NCBI GenBank assembly: GCA_963971575.1
Contig: OZ020612.1
Location: 32,281,916-32,345,915 of the forward strand
Length of the DNA stretch: 64,000 nt
Source of the DNA: Liopterus haemorrhoidalis
Taxonomy: Eukaryota; Arthropoda; Insecta; Coleoptera; Dytiscidae
Reading direction: 5' to 3'
Below are positions 47,201 to 55,393 of the stretch, piece by piece. The position numbers and the translations under genes were made by a program. Numbering within the stretch: the first letter of the stretch is position 1; the number at the start of each line of letters is the position of its first letter. A model generated the notes under the pieces. That model was not told where the DNA came from, did no database searches, and saw only the letters and a program-made list of their open reading frames with translations.

Positions 47201-50200
47201 TACCCAAATATTCGACAAGTCCGAGTCCAGTCGAGTCGAGTCCAGAAAACCTAAAGGGGGCAAAGAAAGAGTGGTTTCAAGAGGAAATGAAAACTATAGA
47301 AAAATCTTTAAACTATGCGAACTCTAAAATTTACTGGAGCAAAGGATGAGCTTAAAAGATGGGCAGAACACTTCTCAGATTTACACTGTATGGAGATGAG
47401 GTGAATACAAGTAGTAATAGCAATCACTCAACTGGCTACTCGCAGAGTCTGAATATGGCCGATGAACCAACGACTCATGATGTAGAAAGGGTGATAAAGA
47501 AATTTAAAAACAACAATGCGCCTGGCACAGGTAATATACCTGCAGAATTGTTAAAATTGGGAGGTGAACGTCTTTCATTCCGAATACTGCATCAAACTTA
47601 ACAGGCTAAGATGAATTGGACATGTCGAAAAATATGATGAGACTGCTGAGATCAAACTGCTATACATACAAACACCTCTTGGACGAAGAAGTGTCGGAAG
47701 GCCAAGGCTGAGGTCACAAAAGTTCTAAAAAAATTAATAATACGAAACTGGAAACAGATGGCAAAAGACAGAACGAGCTAGAAGGTTCTTTTAAAGGACG
47801 CCAAGGTCCACAAAGAGCTGTAGCACCGTGATGATGAAGATGATGATGATGATGATGAATGTGAATTCGATTACTATGGTCATATACACCATTATACAAA
47901 GACTGCAGTAAAAAGTAAAGAGGATGGGATTTAAATAAACTTCAGAGTGAAGAAACGCAAAGCCAGTTTCAAATTATACTATCCAACACATTTGAAACAC
48001 TGACAATCTCATTCAACGAAATTTTGTACAGTATTAAAAGCGTAATAAAATAAACAGTGAAGCGCAGAAAGAATAAAAAGAAAGTATGGTTTAATGAGGT
48101 TTGTCAGCAGTCGGTAATACGAGGGCTACCTTTTAAGCTTGTACAAAAACTAAGAAAGAAAAATTTGTTTTTGGAACAAACTGTTTTATTGCTTTTCAAA
48201 ATATTCGCCTTTAAGATTTATACATTTTTGCATGCGTTCAAACTAATTCTCGAAACATTTTTTTCACTCTGAAGTTGATAACTCAAAAACATGGCTTTGG
48301 AAGGCTTCAATAGCTTCTTGAGGTAATGAAAATCGCTGTCCACGCATTTTTTGTTTGATATTCGGGAACAAAAAAAAGTCGTTAGGGAAAAAACCAGGTG
48401 AATACGGGGAATGAGACATTAATTTGGTGTTTTTCTCCTTCAAATAATGAACTGTTTGACGAGCTGTGTGGGAGCTTGCATTGTCATGATGAAGAATGAT
48501 GCGATGTTTGTTGTTTTTTATGATTTTGTCAATGACTTCTGGCAAACAAATTCTTGTATACCATTCCAGACATGTCCAGTACAACCGAAAAAACAAGCGA
48601 TCATTTTCTTGGAAGTGCTTCGTGAACGAACAATTTTTTAGGTTTCAGTTCATCTTGGAAGACCCAAACGGTAGATTGTTGCTTAGTTTCTGGTTCTTAT
48701 GAATAAACCCAAGTTGCGTCACCTGTAACGATGTTGTATACGGATTTTGCAGTGCCTAAGTTGAATTTTTTCAGCATTCCCTTACACCAATCAACACGAC
48801 CCTTTTTTTGAGCTTCGGTCAAATTATGCAGAATCCACTGGGAACAGATCTTTTTCACAGCTAAATGTTCATGCAAAATCGAGTATATTGCAGTCTACGA
48901 TATGCCAAAGGATGCCTCCATCTCACGGTAAGTCACATCCGATCTTCTTCAATCATTTTACGCACAGCATCGATGATTTTTTGAATCATAACTGGTTTTG
49001 GTCGACCTTCACGAGATTCATCACTGACGGACGCACGACCACGGCGAAATTCTACAAACCAATTGTAAACAGTCTTTTCTAATGGTTCTTCATTACCAAA
49101 AGTTGAACGAAGCGAATCTATGTATTGTTGTTGAGTTAGGCCTTTACTAAAATCGTAAAAAATCATCCAACGAAAACCTTCACGAGTAATATCCATTTTT
49201 TCACAACTTGTTTTTTTAAACGCTCACTGTCAACAAACTACTCGGTCAATTTTATAAGCTGCCACTGATTTCACAATAACAAATGTCAAATTTTACGAAT
49301 ACAGTAATGGCACATTTCAATATTGCCATCTAGTGGTTGTTTGTAAAAACATAAAAGATAAACCTCGTAGAAAGGAAAAAGATTACCAAGCATTATGCAA
49401 GATCCATTAAAATTAAATTAGATTATGTGAACAGGGGAGATGGACAAATAAAATGCTGAGAAATGAAAAGAAAAAAATATCTAAATAATAAAATAGAAGA
49501 GTCGAAAATGAAAATCAGAGTAATCAGAATCAAAGCATGTACCGTAAAATAAAGTATGTTACAAGAAACCACTGAACAACGATTAAAACTGTAAGAGATT
49601 CTGCAACAACTTTTTCACAAATTCGACAGAAGTGCTGCGGCGATGGAAAGAATATTTTGAGAACTTACTCAACGAGAATCTGGCTGGGCTCGAAATGTAC
49701 TGGGGCAAACCAGATGAAGATGATTATTATTATGATTATTATTATTCATTATTACTTACACATTATTTATGAGGATGAAGGTTAGAATGGTAAAGAAGAT
49801 ATGGAAAGAAGAATTGAACACCCGTCGATCAGTGGGAAAACCTCACATGAGATGGAGAGATCAGCTAACCGAAGATATAACGACAGTGGCAATTTAATAT
49901 TTAATCAGACTTATGCCAATCCGTAACTCAGAAAAAAATAAACAATTTATTTGTTACTAAAGCAATTAGCCAGGACAATTATAATTTTTCGTAATGAAAA
50001 TGCTATGGTTGAACAGGACTTGAACCCGAGACCTTCGCAACGCAAGGCACGTGGTTATCACTACACTATGCCGACCGGCAAAACAAGCACTTTAAAAGTG
50101 TTGGTTTTAAATTACAGGCCCTGTTAAAAACTCCGATGGTTTATGCTCGTACCTGAAAATTTGGTAACTGAATATCATATTCTTGTTTTACATTGAAATT

Positions 50201-53200
50201 AGAAGGTTTAACATAAATTAATAAAGAATTATTTATTAGATTATAAAACATACCTAATCTTGAGTTAAAATATTTAGGAATGTTATCCGCCGATACGCCT
50301 ATCATGCCAAGTCCTCCAGCATGCGCATCAATTAACGATGTACCTACTGGAGTACCTGGTAATAAGCCCAATTCGCTGGCAACTTCCGGGGTTAATCCAT
50401 ATCCACATGGAGTTCCTGGTGATAATATATTATTTCCAATTTTTCTGAAATCGTTTTCTAAAAGATCTTCTAGCCCTATTTCTTTGAAGAAGTTGGAATT
50501 CCATGCACCTTTGCCATCAGAAAGAATTTCGTATGACCATTTGCAAACTAAGGAACATAATGATCTAAAATAATATAATTATTCAGTTTTATTCAGTTTA
50601 ATTTACATATACATTCTACTAAAATATATATTTTTCAAATATTTGTGGTTAGGAGAAGCGTCGTAGCTAAGGCTCCGTAGGTGCCCACGAAGTGCGGGGG
50701 CTGGGAGAAGTTTTGGGGCCCAAGTTATTAAACTTTATGTATATTTGCGGAGTTAACATTGCGCGAGGAAGGGGGGGGGTGTTCATTTTAAGGTACACTA
50801 CTGGTGACTTGCAGTAGCGCAAACACAAATTTAGCTAGGGGGTGCAGTTAAGAAACTAAAGAAGGGGTGTGCAACTAAAATAAAACGAAAAAGTCTATTA
50901 CGTTCATTTTATTACGTTAATCAAAATCCGAAAACTACGGGTTCTGTGTTTCTGTAAATTTATACTTATATGCAGAACCGAAAAACCTCGAAAATTATTG
51001 AAGGAATCAGTTCTGAGGTCGGTTTCAGTAGCTATATTTTCTTACTATAGTATGGTAGGGGTACGGTTCAACAACAAAACATTGGAACCTCGGTTTTAGA
51101 GTTCGTTACGTTTCTTTTTTTATTTAGTAAGATTTTAGCAACAGTTATGCAATTTAATTATTATAACATAAAAATTTATATACATTTAAATATACAAATT
51201 ATTAATTACTTATATACATTTAAAAATACAAACATTTTATTTATTGCTGTGCAAAAAGTAACCAATCGAATTAAATAATAAATAATTTACAATATTTAAA
51301 ATCGTTGTATACAATAGTTTTAAGGAATTTGGAATACGATATTCATTATATATTTAGTAAACAAATATTTTTTGCCTACCATTCGGAATAGGCGAGAATG
51401 ACAAAAACCTTCTATTGTATAATAAAATTTCAAACAGTTGGTAAATGCATAACATGTTTATAAAATAAAAATGTTTTCTTCACTAAATAATTTTCAGCAT
51501 AAAAATACGTTACTTTTTTATTTATTATTATTATTTTTTTAATATAATTCCAATAATAAAATGTTATATCTGTATTTGCATTACCTTTAAAACATCACAT
51601 AACAAAACAATATCAAGTTATTTTCTAACATACGACGGTGAAAATATAAATTTCTCCAAAGATACAAAATAACTTGGACTCTACATAGACTCAAACATAA
51701 AGTGGACTACTCATATAGATAAACTCTGCCAAAGGTTATGCTCCTGTTTATATGCATTAAAATCTCTAAAAATGCAGTGCAGCAAAAGAGTCTTAAAAAA
51801 TCTATATTACTCTTGTTTCCATTCGCATCTCAAATATGGCATTATTCATTGGGGTCAATCAGCTGGATGGAATAGAGTTTTCGTTACAAAAATCTGCAAT
51901 ACGAATCCTAGATTCACTAAATTTCAGAGACTCTTGTAGAGAATCTTTCAAAAATCTGAACATATTGACAGTCCCTGCAGAATATATCCTCTCCCTTGTC
52001 ATTCTGGTGTATAAAAATAGAAATTTATTCCCGTTAAGCGACAATCACTCTCACGATACAAGAAACAGAAATCTACTTGTTCCACAGGCTCATAATACAT
52101 CTGGTTACCAAAAAGGAGCATACTTTAACTGCTGTAAATACTTTAAGTCACTTCCTGAGAACCTTAAAAAGGTCGAAAATATGCAAAGTTTCAAATTTCA
52201 AGTAAAACGCCACCTATTACAAAATACCATCTATAATATTGCTGACTACAACACTGTGTAGTATTTTTTATTTTTTTATATTTTTATATTTTTTTGTATT
52301 TCTGTAATATTGTATAATATGATTAATGTTTATGATTTATAAATTAAATTTCTGTATGACATGATTTTCATATATAGTGTTGCACTATTGTATATTGTAC
52401 TCTTTTGTAATGTCTGTATATGGAAAATACAAATATAAACTAAACTAAACTAAACTACTTTTATTTTATAAAAAAGTACATTTTCATAAAAAATTTCTCA
52501 ATTCCTCTTAATAAAAAATTCTGACTAGGCCCCTGAGTCCAACTGAAAATGAGTTACGGGTATTCCGCGACAGCGCGTGATTGCCAACTTGTTGTGTGCT
52601 GGTATAAATCATGAATTGAATTCCTGAATTTAATTTCTGAACTGCTTTACTTAATTTATGAAATGTTAATCAAAACTTACATTTATAATGTTTTGCCCCC
52701 AAAAATTTAATGTAGAATAACACTATACTGAAACGTCTAATTAATTCTATAACATGCATAATAACCTAAAAATTATTTTTTAGGGCAAACATTTTTTAAG
52801 GATGAAATTACACATTGTGCATCAATTATTTTACGCTAAAGATGCGTTAACTTAATTAACGCGAAACGTACCAAATGTAACCGTATTTTTATTTTTCCTG
52901 ACAGTATTGACTGACGATTTAAGAAGAAAATTTAGATCATTAACAATTTACTCGTCAATAATTCACACATATATAAATGTGTGACAACATGTCTATTATA
53001 ACTATAATGATTTATTAACTTTTAATACTATTTACAATATTAATAATATTTACCTAGACTCGGATTTTGTTGCTTTCCATGTTAGAAAGTCGGGTAAGTC
53101 AAAAAATAAGTCAACCTTATCCCAACATTGATTTTTCATATGTTTTTTGAGCCACATCAGTTTAGGAATCTCCATTTCCAGGGAAATTTTACCTCCAACA

Positions 53201-55393
53201 TATTGAAGAACTGAACTATTACTTTTATTAATTTGGTTCGCTTCAGTTTCTGCTCTGTGGTCCATCCACATGATAATATTTTGTTCATTGTTTCCTAATA
53301 ACACAAATAAATTTTTATATACAATATATTAAAGTGTTAAAATGTGAACTGATAATTGTTTCTTTGACTATATACTGTTTATCAGAGTGAGGGTCAGCGC
53401 TTGGGGGTAAGGCGCGATGAGGCGGTCGCCTCTAGCCTACTTTCAGAAAGGTGGCATTTCGGATCACATGTTAAAACAACTAAGTAAATAGTAAAAATAT
53501 ATATTTAAAGTTTTTTATTTATTTGGAGTGCGAAAAGCCGCCCGACTTTATTTATGCTTATGTTGCAATTGTGAATTTTAAATCAAAATACTAGAGCTTT
53601 TTTGTTCCCAGATCGTGCCATTCTCTGAACCTTGTCATCAGAGCAGCAGCATTTTTTGGGATTCTGGAAAAATTATTATTTATTTTATTTTTCCACTGGT
53701 ACAAAAAGTGTATTTTATTTTCAATTCCACTATTATAATTTACAAAAATTAATAGACGACGCACGCAATAAATAAATACATTGTTATAACAATTCGTTTC
53801 ATTGTGACTTGCGTCGAAAACCAGACTTTAGATTGAAATATAGTGATTAAGAAACCCTGAATTGTGTGGAAATTCACACATCACATCATTTTTTTTGTTT
53901 ACTTAGTACCAAAAATGAATTAATTTGGGGAGCTATATGGGGAGAGCTACCTGTAAACGAAGTATCTCACTTATTATTTACTTAACATCAAAAATATATA
54001 CCAGGAATAAAATCTTATCTGCACGGGTAAATTATGATATAAATTTTGATTTTCTTGCTTTCCTTTGTAGTTTTATTTAATTTAAGTATAAATGTAAAAC
54101 TGTAATACATAAAAAAAAAAGATTTTTTATGAAAAAATTTTCATCCGTTCTCAAAATACATACAGGCTTACATACCAAATACATACATTCCAAACGTTTA
54201 AGCGGGACTAAATGGAATTTTAATTTTCTTAAGTTGTCACGAGCTCACTTTGTACCGATTGAAAACGGCTTTTGCTAAAAAAAATGATCAAAAGTTTCAT
54301 TCAAACGTTGAAAATTATTAGATTGCAAAATCTAGTTCCGCTTAAACCAAAGAAACAGTCTATAGTTATAAATATTAATACATTTATTTTAGTGTAGGGG
54401 GCTTTAAGAACCTACCCGGACCGATATATGTTGCCAGTCCGCACCTGGTAGTCAACAAGTAGTATTCAGGAAATGCGGCTGGTTACCATATTCTTGCATG
54501 AAATAAACTATAATTTACTTACATCTTTCTCCATTGTGGTTATAATTATCAATTCCAGAAACATTTCTTATTAACGTATACTGGCTTTCATATTTGACAC
54601 ATATTTTACCTTACTTATGGCCGGTTGCAAAAATAAGAATTATCCCTAACTCAAGTTAAAATCATTTGTTTTTGTATGTTGTAGCATACAAAAACACATG
54701 ATTTTAACTTGAGTTAGAGAAAACTCTTACGTTAGCAACCCATCATTAGTGTGAAACTTTAAAATATATTCATATTTTTCATATAAGTTGGTAAATCTCA
54801 AAAGTTGAACGTACACCAATATGGCGGCCAGTTCGTTTACCCGCCGCACTTAGCGACAATTATCATACAAATCGACAGAGCTAACTAGATATTCTGTGGA
54901 GCTAACCTTATCTGCTTGTAAACTCATTCACGTAGACAATTTTATTCATAAATTTTACATTGTGTTTTTAAATACTTGGAGAGAATTGGTTTATGTAATG
55001 TATTTAAAAAGTGAAAAAGCAAATATTAAAAATAATTTACCAGTTGGGCTAATAGTTACAGCGGCGCCACTGGAATCAAGAACAACCAAAGAACAGGTGG
55101 CATCAAATCCGATTCCTTTAATTTTATCTGGCTCAACATTTTGGCATATTTCCTGAAAAAATACAATTAACTCCAAACTAATATTTATACAAAATATTTA
55201 CCTTAATAGTTTTACAACAAGTAAGCCAAATGTCATCTGAAGATTGCTCATAATAATCAGTTTGTGGATTCCAAATTTTAATAGGACTTGTTGATATCTT
55301 TAATATTTTGCCAGTATTATTTACTAAAGCCGCTCGTACACTACCAGTGCCCACATCAACCCCAATAAAATAAATTTCTTCTTCTGTAGACAT
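28934..55393 (-). CDS. FGGY: FGGY carbohydrate kinase domain-containing protein (8 exons, 548 aa)
   Basis: This sugar kinase of the FGGY/actin-like ATPase fold is the orthologue of human FGGY, which phosphorylates pentulose-type substrates such as D-ribulose; it is cytosolic, with no signal peptide. I assembled eight exons: 55202-55393, 55041-55152, 53054-53294, 50254-50564, 41220-41424, 31610-31760, 31477-31551 and 28934-29293. All junctions are GT-AG and phases match throughout (1,647 nt including stop). The product is 548 residues, against 551 for the human protein. Key motifs: DVGTGSVR (13-20, phosphate loop 1), WMDHRAE (111-117), SLIDAHAGG (259-267, with the conserved kinase Asp at 261), CGTSTCHM (289-296), NEGGQS (323-328), [15 protein letters not shown] in exon 6, and [11 protein letters not shown] (454-464, adenosine site). 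No stop or frameshift is seen. Large introns are full of transposons, but none damages a splice site. The identification is firm; the enzymatic substrate is by family only. Confidence 0.96.
29455..29835 (+). pseudogene. RTE-type LINE fragment in FGGY intron 7
   Basis: The plus strand encodes '[20 protein letters not shown]', '[14 protein letters not shown]' (RT motif A with Asp) and '[20 protein letters not shown]'. It then jumps to a 3' end with '[14 protein letters not shown]' over an ATGATGATGATGA run. The middle of RT is deleted. A 3' terminus of short ATGATG repeats is characteristic of RTE-like elements. Gene direction is opposite to FGGY. Confidence 0.75.
29909..31253 (+). mobile_element. 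piggyBac element, internally deleted (1,345 bp)
   Basis: It is flanked by TTAA on both sides (29905-29908, 31254-31257). The inverted termini are CCCGTAAGTACTACTA on the left and CCCGTAAGTACTACTACCCA read inward from the right; a second internal copy of the end occurs near 31204-31221. It lies in FGGY intron 7 and contains the transposase relic 30160-31094. Confidence 0.88.
30160..31094 (+). pseudogene. piggyBac transposase relic
   Basis: Translation gives '[19 protein letters not shown]' and 'AEVYTGKS', followed by 'TADNWY'-type text ('[20 protein letters not shown]'), '[15 protein letters not shown]' and '[11 protein letters not shown]'. An in-frame stop follows, then '[17 protein letters not shown]', '[22 protein letters not shown]' (catalytic region of DDE_Tnp_1_7, with the third Asp in 'AGVD') and '[20 protein letters not shown]'. 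The C-terminal cysteine-rich domain is '[20 protein letters not shown]' and '[12 protein letters not shown]', ending at 31094. Frame breaks near 30330, 30546 and 30810, plus loss of the N-terminal half, make it inactive. It belongs with the Trichoplusia-type piggyBac proteins. Confidence 0.88.
31477..31551 (-). CDS. FGGY: FGGY exon 7
   Basis: It encodes residues 405-429 ('[20 protein letters not shown]…QALA'), equivalent to human 'VTGLKLS…ILYLATVQAIA'. The acceptor is ATTCAG|ATT and the donor GCA|GTAAGT, phase 0. It is separated from exon 6 by a 58-bp intron. Confidence 0.93.
31610..31760 (-). CDS. FGGY: FGGY exon 6
   Basis: It encodes residues 354-404: '[17 protein letters not shown]', then the highly conserved '[20 protein letters not shown]'. 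The acceptor is TTTTTTAG|A and the donor ATG|GTATGA, phase 0. The 9.5-kb intron before it is the largest in the gene. Confidence 0.94.
32072..34352. mobile_element. Probable Tigger-like element carrying a jockey LINE
   Basis: The left end TGGTAAAAGTCTGATAACCC and the right end, inverted, CAGTAAAAGTTCGAAAATCC are similar and each is flanked by TA. A jockey-type LINE occupies about 32.9-34.27 kb inside it. The inverted match is imperfect and no Tigger coding was found, so the outer element is a moderate call. Confidence 0.5.
32900..34270 (-). pseudogene. Jockey-type LINE, 5'-truncated
   Basis: The minus strand encodes reverse transcriptase. '[20 protein letters not shown]' and '[19 protein letters not shown]' (motif A, altered) come first. 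Then '[20 protein letters not shown]' (motif B) and '[12 protein letters not shown]' (catalytic YADD) follow in 33792-34244. The thumb continues in 33438-33779 ('[17 protein letters not shown]', '[16 protein letters not shown]'). A stop at the junction of the two frames and later stops disable it. The acidic end '[11 protein letters not shown]' near 33.14 kb and a 3' UTR follow. Motif wording fits the jockey clade. Confidence 0.8.
35250..35552 (+). pseudogene. Tigger transposase C-terminal fragment
   Basis: The open frame '[20 protein letters not shown]' through '[19 protein letters not shown]' and '[20 protein letters not shown]' corresponds to the region after the DDE domain of jerky/Tigger transposases. 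There, an 'LLE.H..EL...EL.EL' helix is followed by 'IE…DP…R…..I…..CYK'. In frame upstream is 'TEDINN', cut at 35.2 kb. No catalytic domain remains. The same segment is kept in the 27.1-kb element on the minus strand. Confidence 0.7.
35570..36233. repeat. Interspersed repeat family G, copy 1
   Basis: One end reads TTACTTGCCCGACCTTAATA and the other, inverted, CCAGTGGCGAAAGGAACCCT. Other copies are at 61058-61345 (both ends present) and about 41990-42530 (partial). A TG-rich microsatellite is at 35703-35730. It contains no coding sequence. The copy sits inside the Tigger element and is therefore younger. Confidence 0.7.
37337..37605. repeat. Large inverted repeat with GACATGTCAA array
   Basis: The left arm (37337-37440) and right arm (37502-37605) are near-perfect complements. 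Each includes three GACATGTCAAAATT-type units and 'GGTGCCACTTCAGA(G/A)TTACCACCCTAAGATGAT'. The 60-bp spacer ('TCTGTCTCATTTTGTAATACG') recurs inverted at 37757-37840 and in the 56.64-57.15 kb region. It is a foldback-like or MITE core in FGGY intron 5. Confidence 0.8.
38537..39840 (+). mobile_element. Tc1-like element, nearly full length (1,304 bp)
   Basis: Perfect 27-bp terminal inverted repeats start CACTACCGCTCAAAAGTTTG and are flanked by TA (38535-38536, 39841-39842). It encodes a DD34E transposase and lies in FGGY intron 5, same-sense with the plus strand. Perfect ends suggest a recent insertion. Confidence 0.95.
38929..39555 (+). pseudogene. Tc1-like transposase, lightly damaged
   Basis: The open frame carries the end of the DNA-binding region ('[17 protein letters not shown]') and then the DDE domain. 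The catalytic Asp lies in '[12 protein letters not shown]', the second Asp in '[13 protein letters not shown]', and the Glu in '[15 protein letters not shown]', so the DD34E triad is complete. Upstream codons from about 38716 ('[16 protein letters not shown]', 'RKRSGRPKL') are in other frames because of small indels. A single TAG at 39553 stops the frame before the usual C-terminus ('[16 protein letters not shown]', to 39678). Only a few changes separate it from an intact protein. Confidence 0.9.
40077..40857. repeat. Tandem duplication of about 0.35-0.4 kb
   Basis: Two adjoining units, about 40077-40495 and 40526-40857, share long blocks such as 'ACCTTCATATATACATATAT', 'CACTTGCTAACCC' and 'TACTACGCCCATGCCCTAG', with small indels. 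It is a local duplication of non-coding intron sequence. A lone MITE end follows at 40857-40896. Confidence 0.8.
41220..41424 (-). CDS. FGGY: FGGY exon 5
   Basis: It encodes residues 286-354: '[15 protein letters not shown]', '[20 protein letters not shown]', '[14 protein letters not shown]'. The acceptor is TTTTCAG|GA and the donor GGCAA|GTATGT, phase 2. It is separated from exon 4 by an 8.8-kb intron holding a mariner, nested hAT elements and a TTAA MITE. Confidence 0.95.
41627..42530. repeat. Partial Helentron-like copy D joined to family G repeat
   Basis: From 41627 the text 'TTAGGGTTTTGTAGGTACC…GTAGCCAAATGGCTGAACAT…TTGGCATGCTTGTACAACTC' is the microsatellite-side end of the Helentron-like family. 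It stops near 41880. From about 41990 the sequence matches family G ('CGTTACATATG…AAACTCCCATTTCTAGTCAACCG') and ends in a (GACA)n microsatellite at 42361-42405. It is mosaic, lying 0.2 kb upstream (plus-strand sense) of FGGY exon 5. Confidence 0.6.
42561..43321. mobile_element. TTAA-flanked MITE, copy 2 (761 bp)
   Basis: It is flanked by TTAA (42557-42560, 43322-43325), with the same termini and length (within 1 bp) as 15328-16087 and clearly similar throughout. Long imperfect inverted arms surround a short core with 'AAGATGGCG'. It is located in FGGY intron 4. Confidence 0.85.
43788..43915. repeat. Partial MITE built of GCGGAT words
   Basis: It starts 'TAGAGCCCTGCAAATCCGCG', similar to the TAGAGGTCTGCACGGGC end of the MITE at 16586. 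It consists of direct and inverted GCGGAT/ATCCGC words. The right end was not found. It probably belongs to the same hAT MITE superfamily. Confidence 0.5.
44308..45346 (+). mobile_element. Helentron-like non-autonomous element, copy C (1,039 bp)
   Basis: It lies between A-runs and has the same length as copy A. It begins TTGATGAGAAGTGTGAATTT with the hairpin and ends with an (ACAG)n run (45284-45301) and CTACAAAACCC. Its interior is closely similar to copy A ('GATGATTATTTGGGATGCCA'). It contains a tRNA-like module at 44728-44795 and lies in FGGY intron 4. Confidence 0.68.
44728..44795 (-). other. tRNA-like module inside Helentron-like copy C
   Basis: The minus strand has TAGCTCAGTGAG (box A-like) and GTGTTCGAATCCCG (a good box B). 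Flanking sequence ('TTAATTTTTATTTTTTCAG') is shared with copy A, but the module itself is largely different. The stems are incomplete, so it is not a functional tRNA. Confidence 0.5.
45533..47253. mobile_element. Outer hAT-like MITE rich in CGAGTCC words
   Basis: The ends TAGGGTTTCTTGAAACTCGA and, inverted, TAGGTTTTCTGGACTCGAC are flanked by a perfect 8-bp duplication AAGGGGGC (45525-45532, 47254-47261). Both subterminal parts are chains of CGAGTCC/GAGTC. The element is split by the hAT-like element 45591-46911; without it, it is about 0.4 kb. It lies in FGGY intron 4. Confidence 0.85.
45591..46911. mobile_element. Non-autonomous hAT-like element, uninterrupted copy
   Basis: The left end is CAGTGGCGCAGCC. 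An 8-bp duplication GCATTTAC flanks it (45583-45590, 46912-46919). The right terminus stops at …CCCTTG and lacks the last 12 bases (CTGCGCCACTGG-type) present in the relative at 18299-23516. Loss between two GGC triplets explains this exactly. It is an empty-site reference for the LINE in the 18-kb copy. Confidence 0.9.
47262..47870 (+). pseudogene. RTE-type LINE fragment in FGGY intron 4
   Basis: Plus-strand reading gives '[17 protein letters not shown]', then '[20 protein letters not shown]' and '[12 protein letters not shown]', the start of RT in RTE-type LINEs. It skips to the C-terminal '[20 protein letters not shown]' and '[11 protein letters not shown]', ending in an ATGATGATGATGATGA run (47831-47858). 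The RT core is missing, as in the other RTE fragment at 29.5 kb. Confidence 0.8.
48120..49367 (-). mobile_element. mariner element (1,248 bp)
   Basis: It is flanked by TA. The ends are CGAGGGCTACCTTTTAAGC and, inverted, CGAGGTTTATCTTTTATGT, typical mariner terminal repeats. The length is close to that of full mariner elements (about 1.3 kb). The coding strand is minus. It is located in FGGY intron 4. Confidence 0.9.
48187..49196 (-). pseudogene. mariner transposase, frameshifted
   Basis: From ATG 49196: '[20 protein letters not shown]' and '[20 protein letters not shown]' (mariner helix-turn-helix region and linker 'REGRPK'). In another frame come '[11 protein letters not shown]', '[14 protein letters not shown]' and '[10 protein letters not shown]', carrying the first catalytic Asp (GDE is usual, here GDA). 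Then '[20 protein letters not shown]' has the second Asp, and '[20 protein letters not shown]' keeps the third Asp of the DD34D triad in PND, although the flanking SPD has become SPG. At least two frameshifts and an in-frame stop make it inactive. Confidence 0.9.
49600..49905 (+). pseudogene. Small RTE LINE remnants
   Basis: '[19 protein letters not shown]' (49632-49690) is the linker just before RT in RTE-type LINEs. '[11 protein letters not shown]' near 49850, with a GATGATTATTATTATGATT run before it, resembles the C-terminal and tail region. Only scraps remain. Confidence 0.55.
49975..50095 (-). other. tRNA-derived SINE-like sequence
   Basis: The minus strand shows TAGTGTAGTGATAACCACGT (box A region) and CGGGTTCAAGTCC (a good box B) at tRNA spacing, with a partial T-stem. 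The acceptor stem does not pair. It is probably the head of a tRNA-derived SINE or a tRNA pseudogene; no tail or target duplication was found. It lies 0.16 kb from FGGY exon 4. Confidence 0.5.
50254..50564 (-). CDS. FGGY: FGGY exon 4
   Basis: It encodes residues 182-286: 'SLCSLVCKW', '[15 protein letters not shown]', '[19 protein letters not shown]', and '[15 protein letters not shown]' with the conserved Asp. The acceptor is ATTTTAG|A and the donor TTAG|GTATGT, phase 1. Relative to the human protein, a loop just before the exon end is shorter. Confidence 0.95.
51640..52455 (+). pseudogene. CR1-type LINE 3' fragment
   Basis: The plus strand gives '[20 protein letters not shown]', '[20 protein letters not shown]', '[20 protein letters not shown]' and, after a frame change, 51836-52261 with 'ALRILDSL'-type text, '[19 protein letters not shown]' and '[17 protein letters not shown]'. 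This is the C-terminal part of a reverse transcriptase; 'DTRNRNLL' parallels 'NTRNRELF' in the LINE at 18.6 kb. It ends with TAAAC repeats (52436-52455). It is 5'-truncated and lies in FGGY intron 3. Confidence 0.8.
53054..53294 (-). CDS. FGGY: FGGY exon 3
   Basis: It encodes residues 102-182: '[16 protein letters not shown]', '[19 protein letters not shown]' and '[11 protein letters not shown]'. The acceptor is TTATTAG|GA and the donor AG|GTAAAT, phase 2. WMDHRA is the substrate-contact region of the family. Confidence 0.95.
54187..54365. mobile_element. Small TA-target MITE, copy 3
   Basis: 'CATTCCAAACGTTTAAGCGG' opens it and 'AAATCTAGTTCCGCTTAAAC' closes it, forming inverted ends around a 110-bp core with 'AAAATGATCAAAAG'. 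It matches the copies at 26228 and 58932. It lies in FGGY intron 2. Confidence 0.7.
54624..54742. mobile_element. Palindromic MITE (about 119 bp)
   Basis: The two halves are nearly perfect complements: GGTTGCAAAAATAAGA… and GGTTGCTAACGTAAGA… at the ends, and the 33-bp inner arms 'CTAACTCAAGTTAAAATCAT…' flanking TTGTAG. A transcript through FGGY intron 2 would form a long hairpin. No target duplication could be assigned. Confidence 0.75.
55041..55152 (-). CDS. FGGY: FGGY exon 2
   Basis: It encodes residues 65-102 ('[20 protein letters not shown]' through 'SPT'), with acceptor TTTTTCAG|GA and donor ACTG|GTAAAT, phase 1. '[11 protein letters not shown]' is a conserved FGGY segment. Confidence 0.94.
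55202..55393 (-). CDS. FGGY: FGGY exon 1
   Basis: It encodes residues 1-64, from ATG at 55393 ('[20 protein letters not shown]') to 'WLTCCKTIK'. The donor is AAG|GTAAAT, phase 0. The phosphate-binding DVGTGSVR begins 13 residues from the start, as in the human protein, which supports this ATG. The following intron is only 49 bp. Confidence 0.95.
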
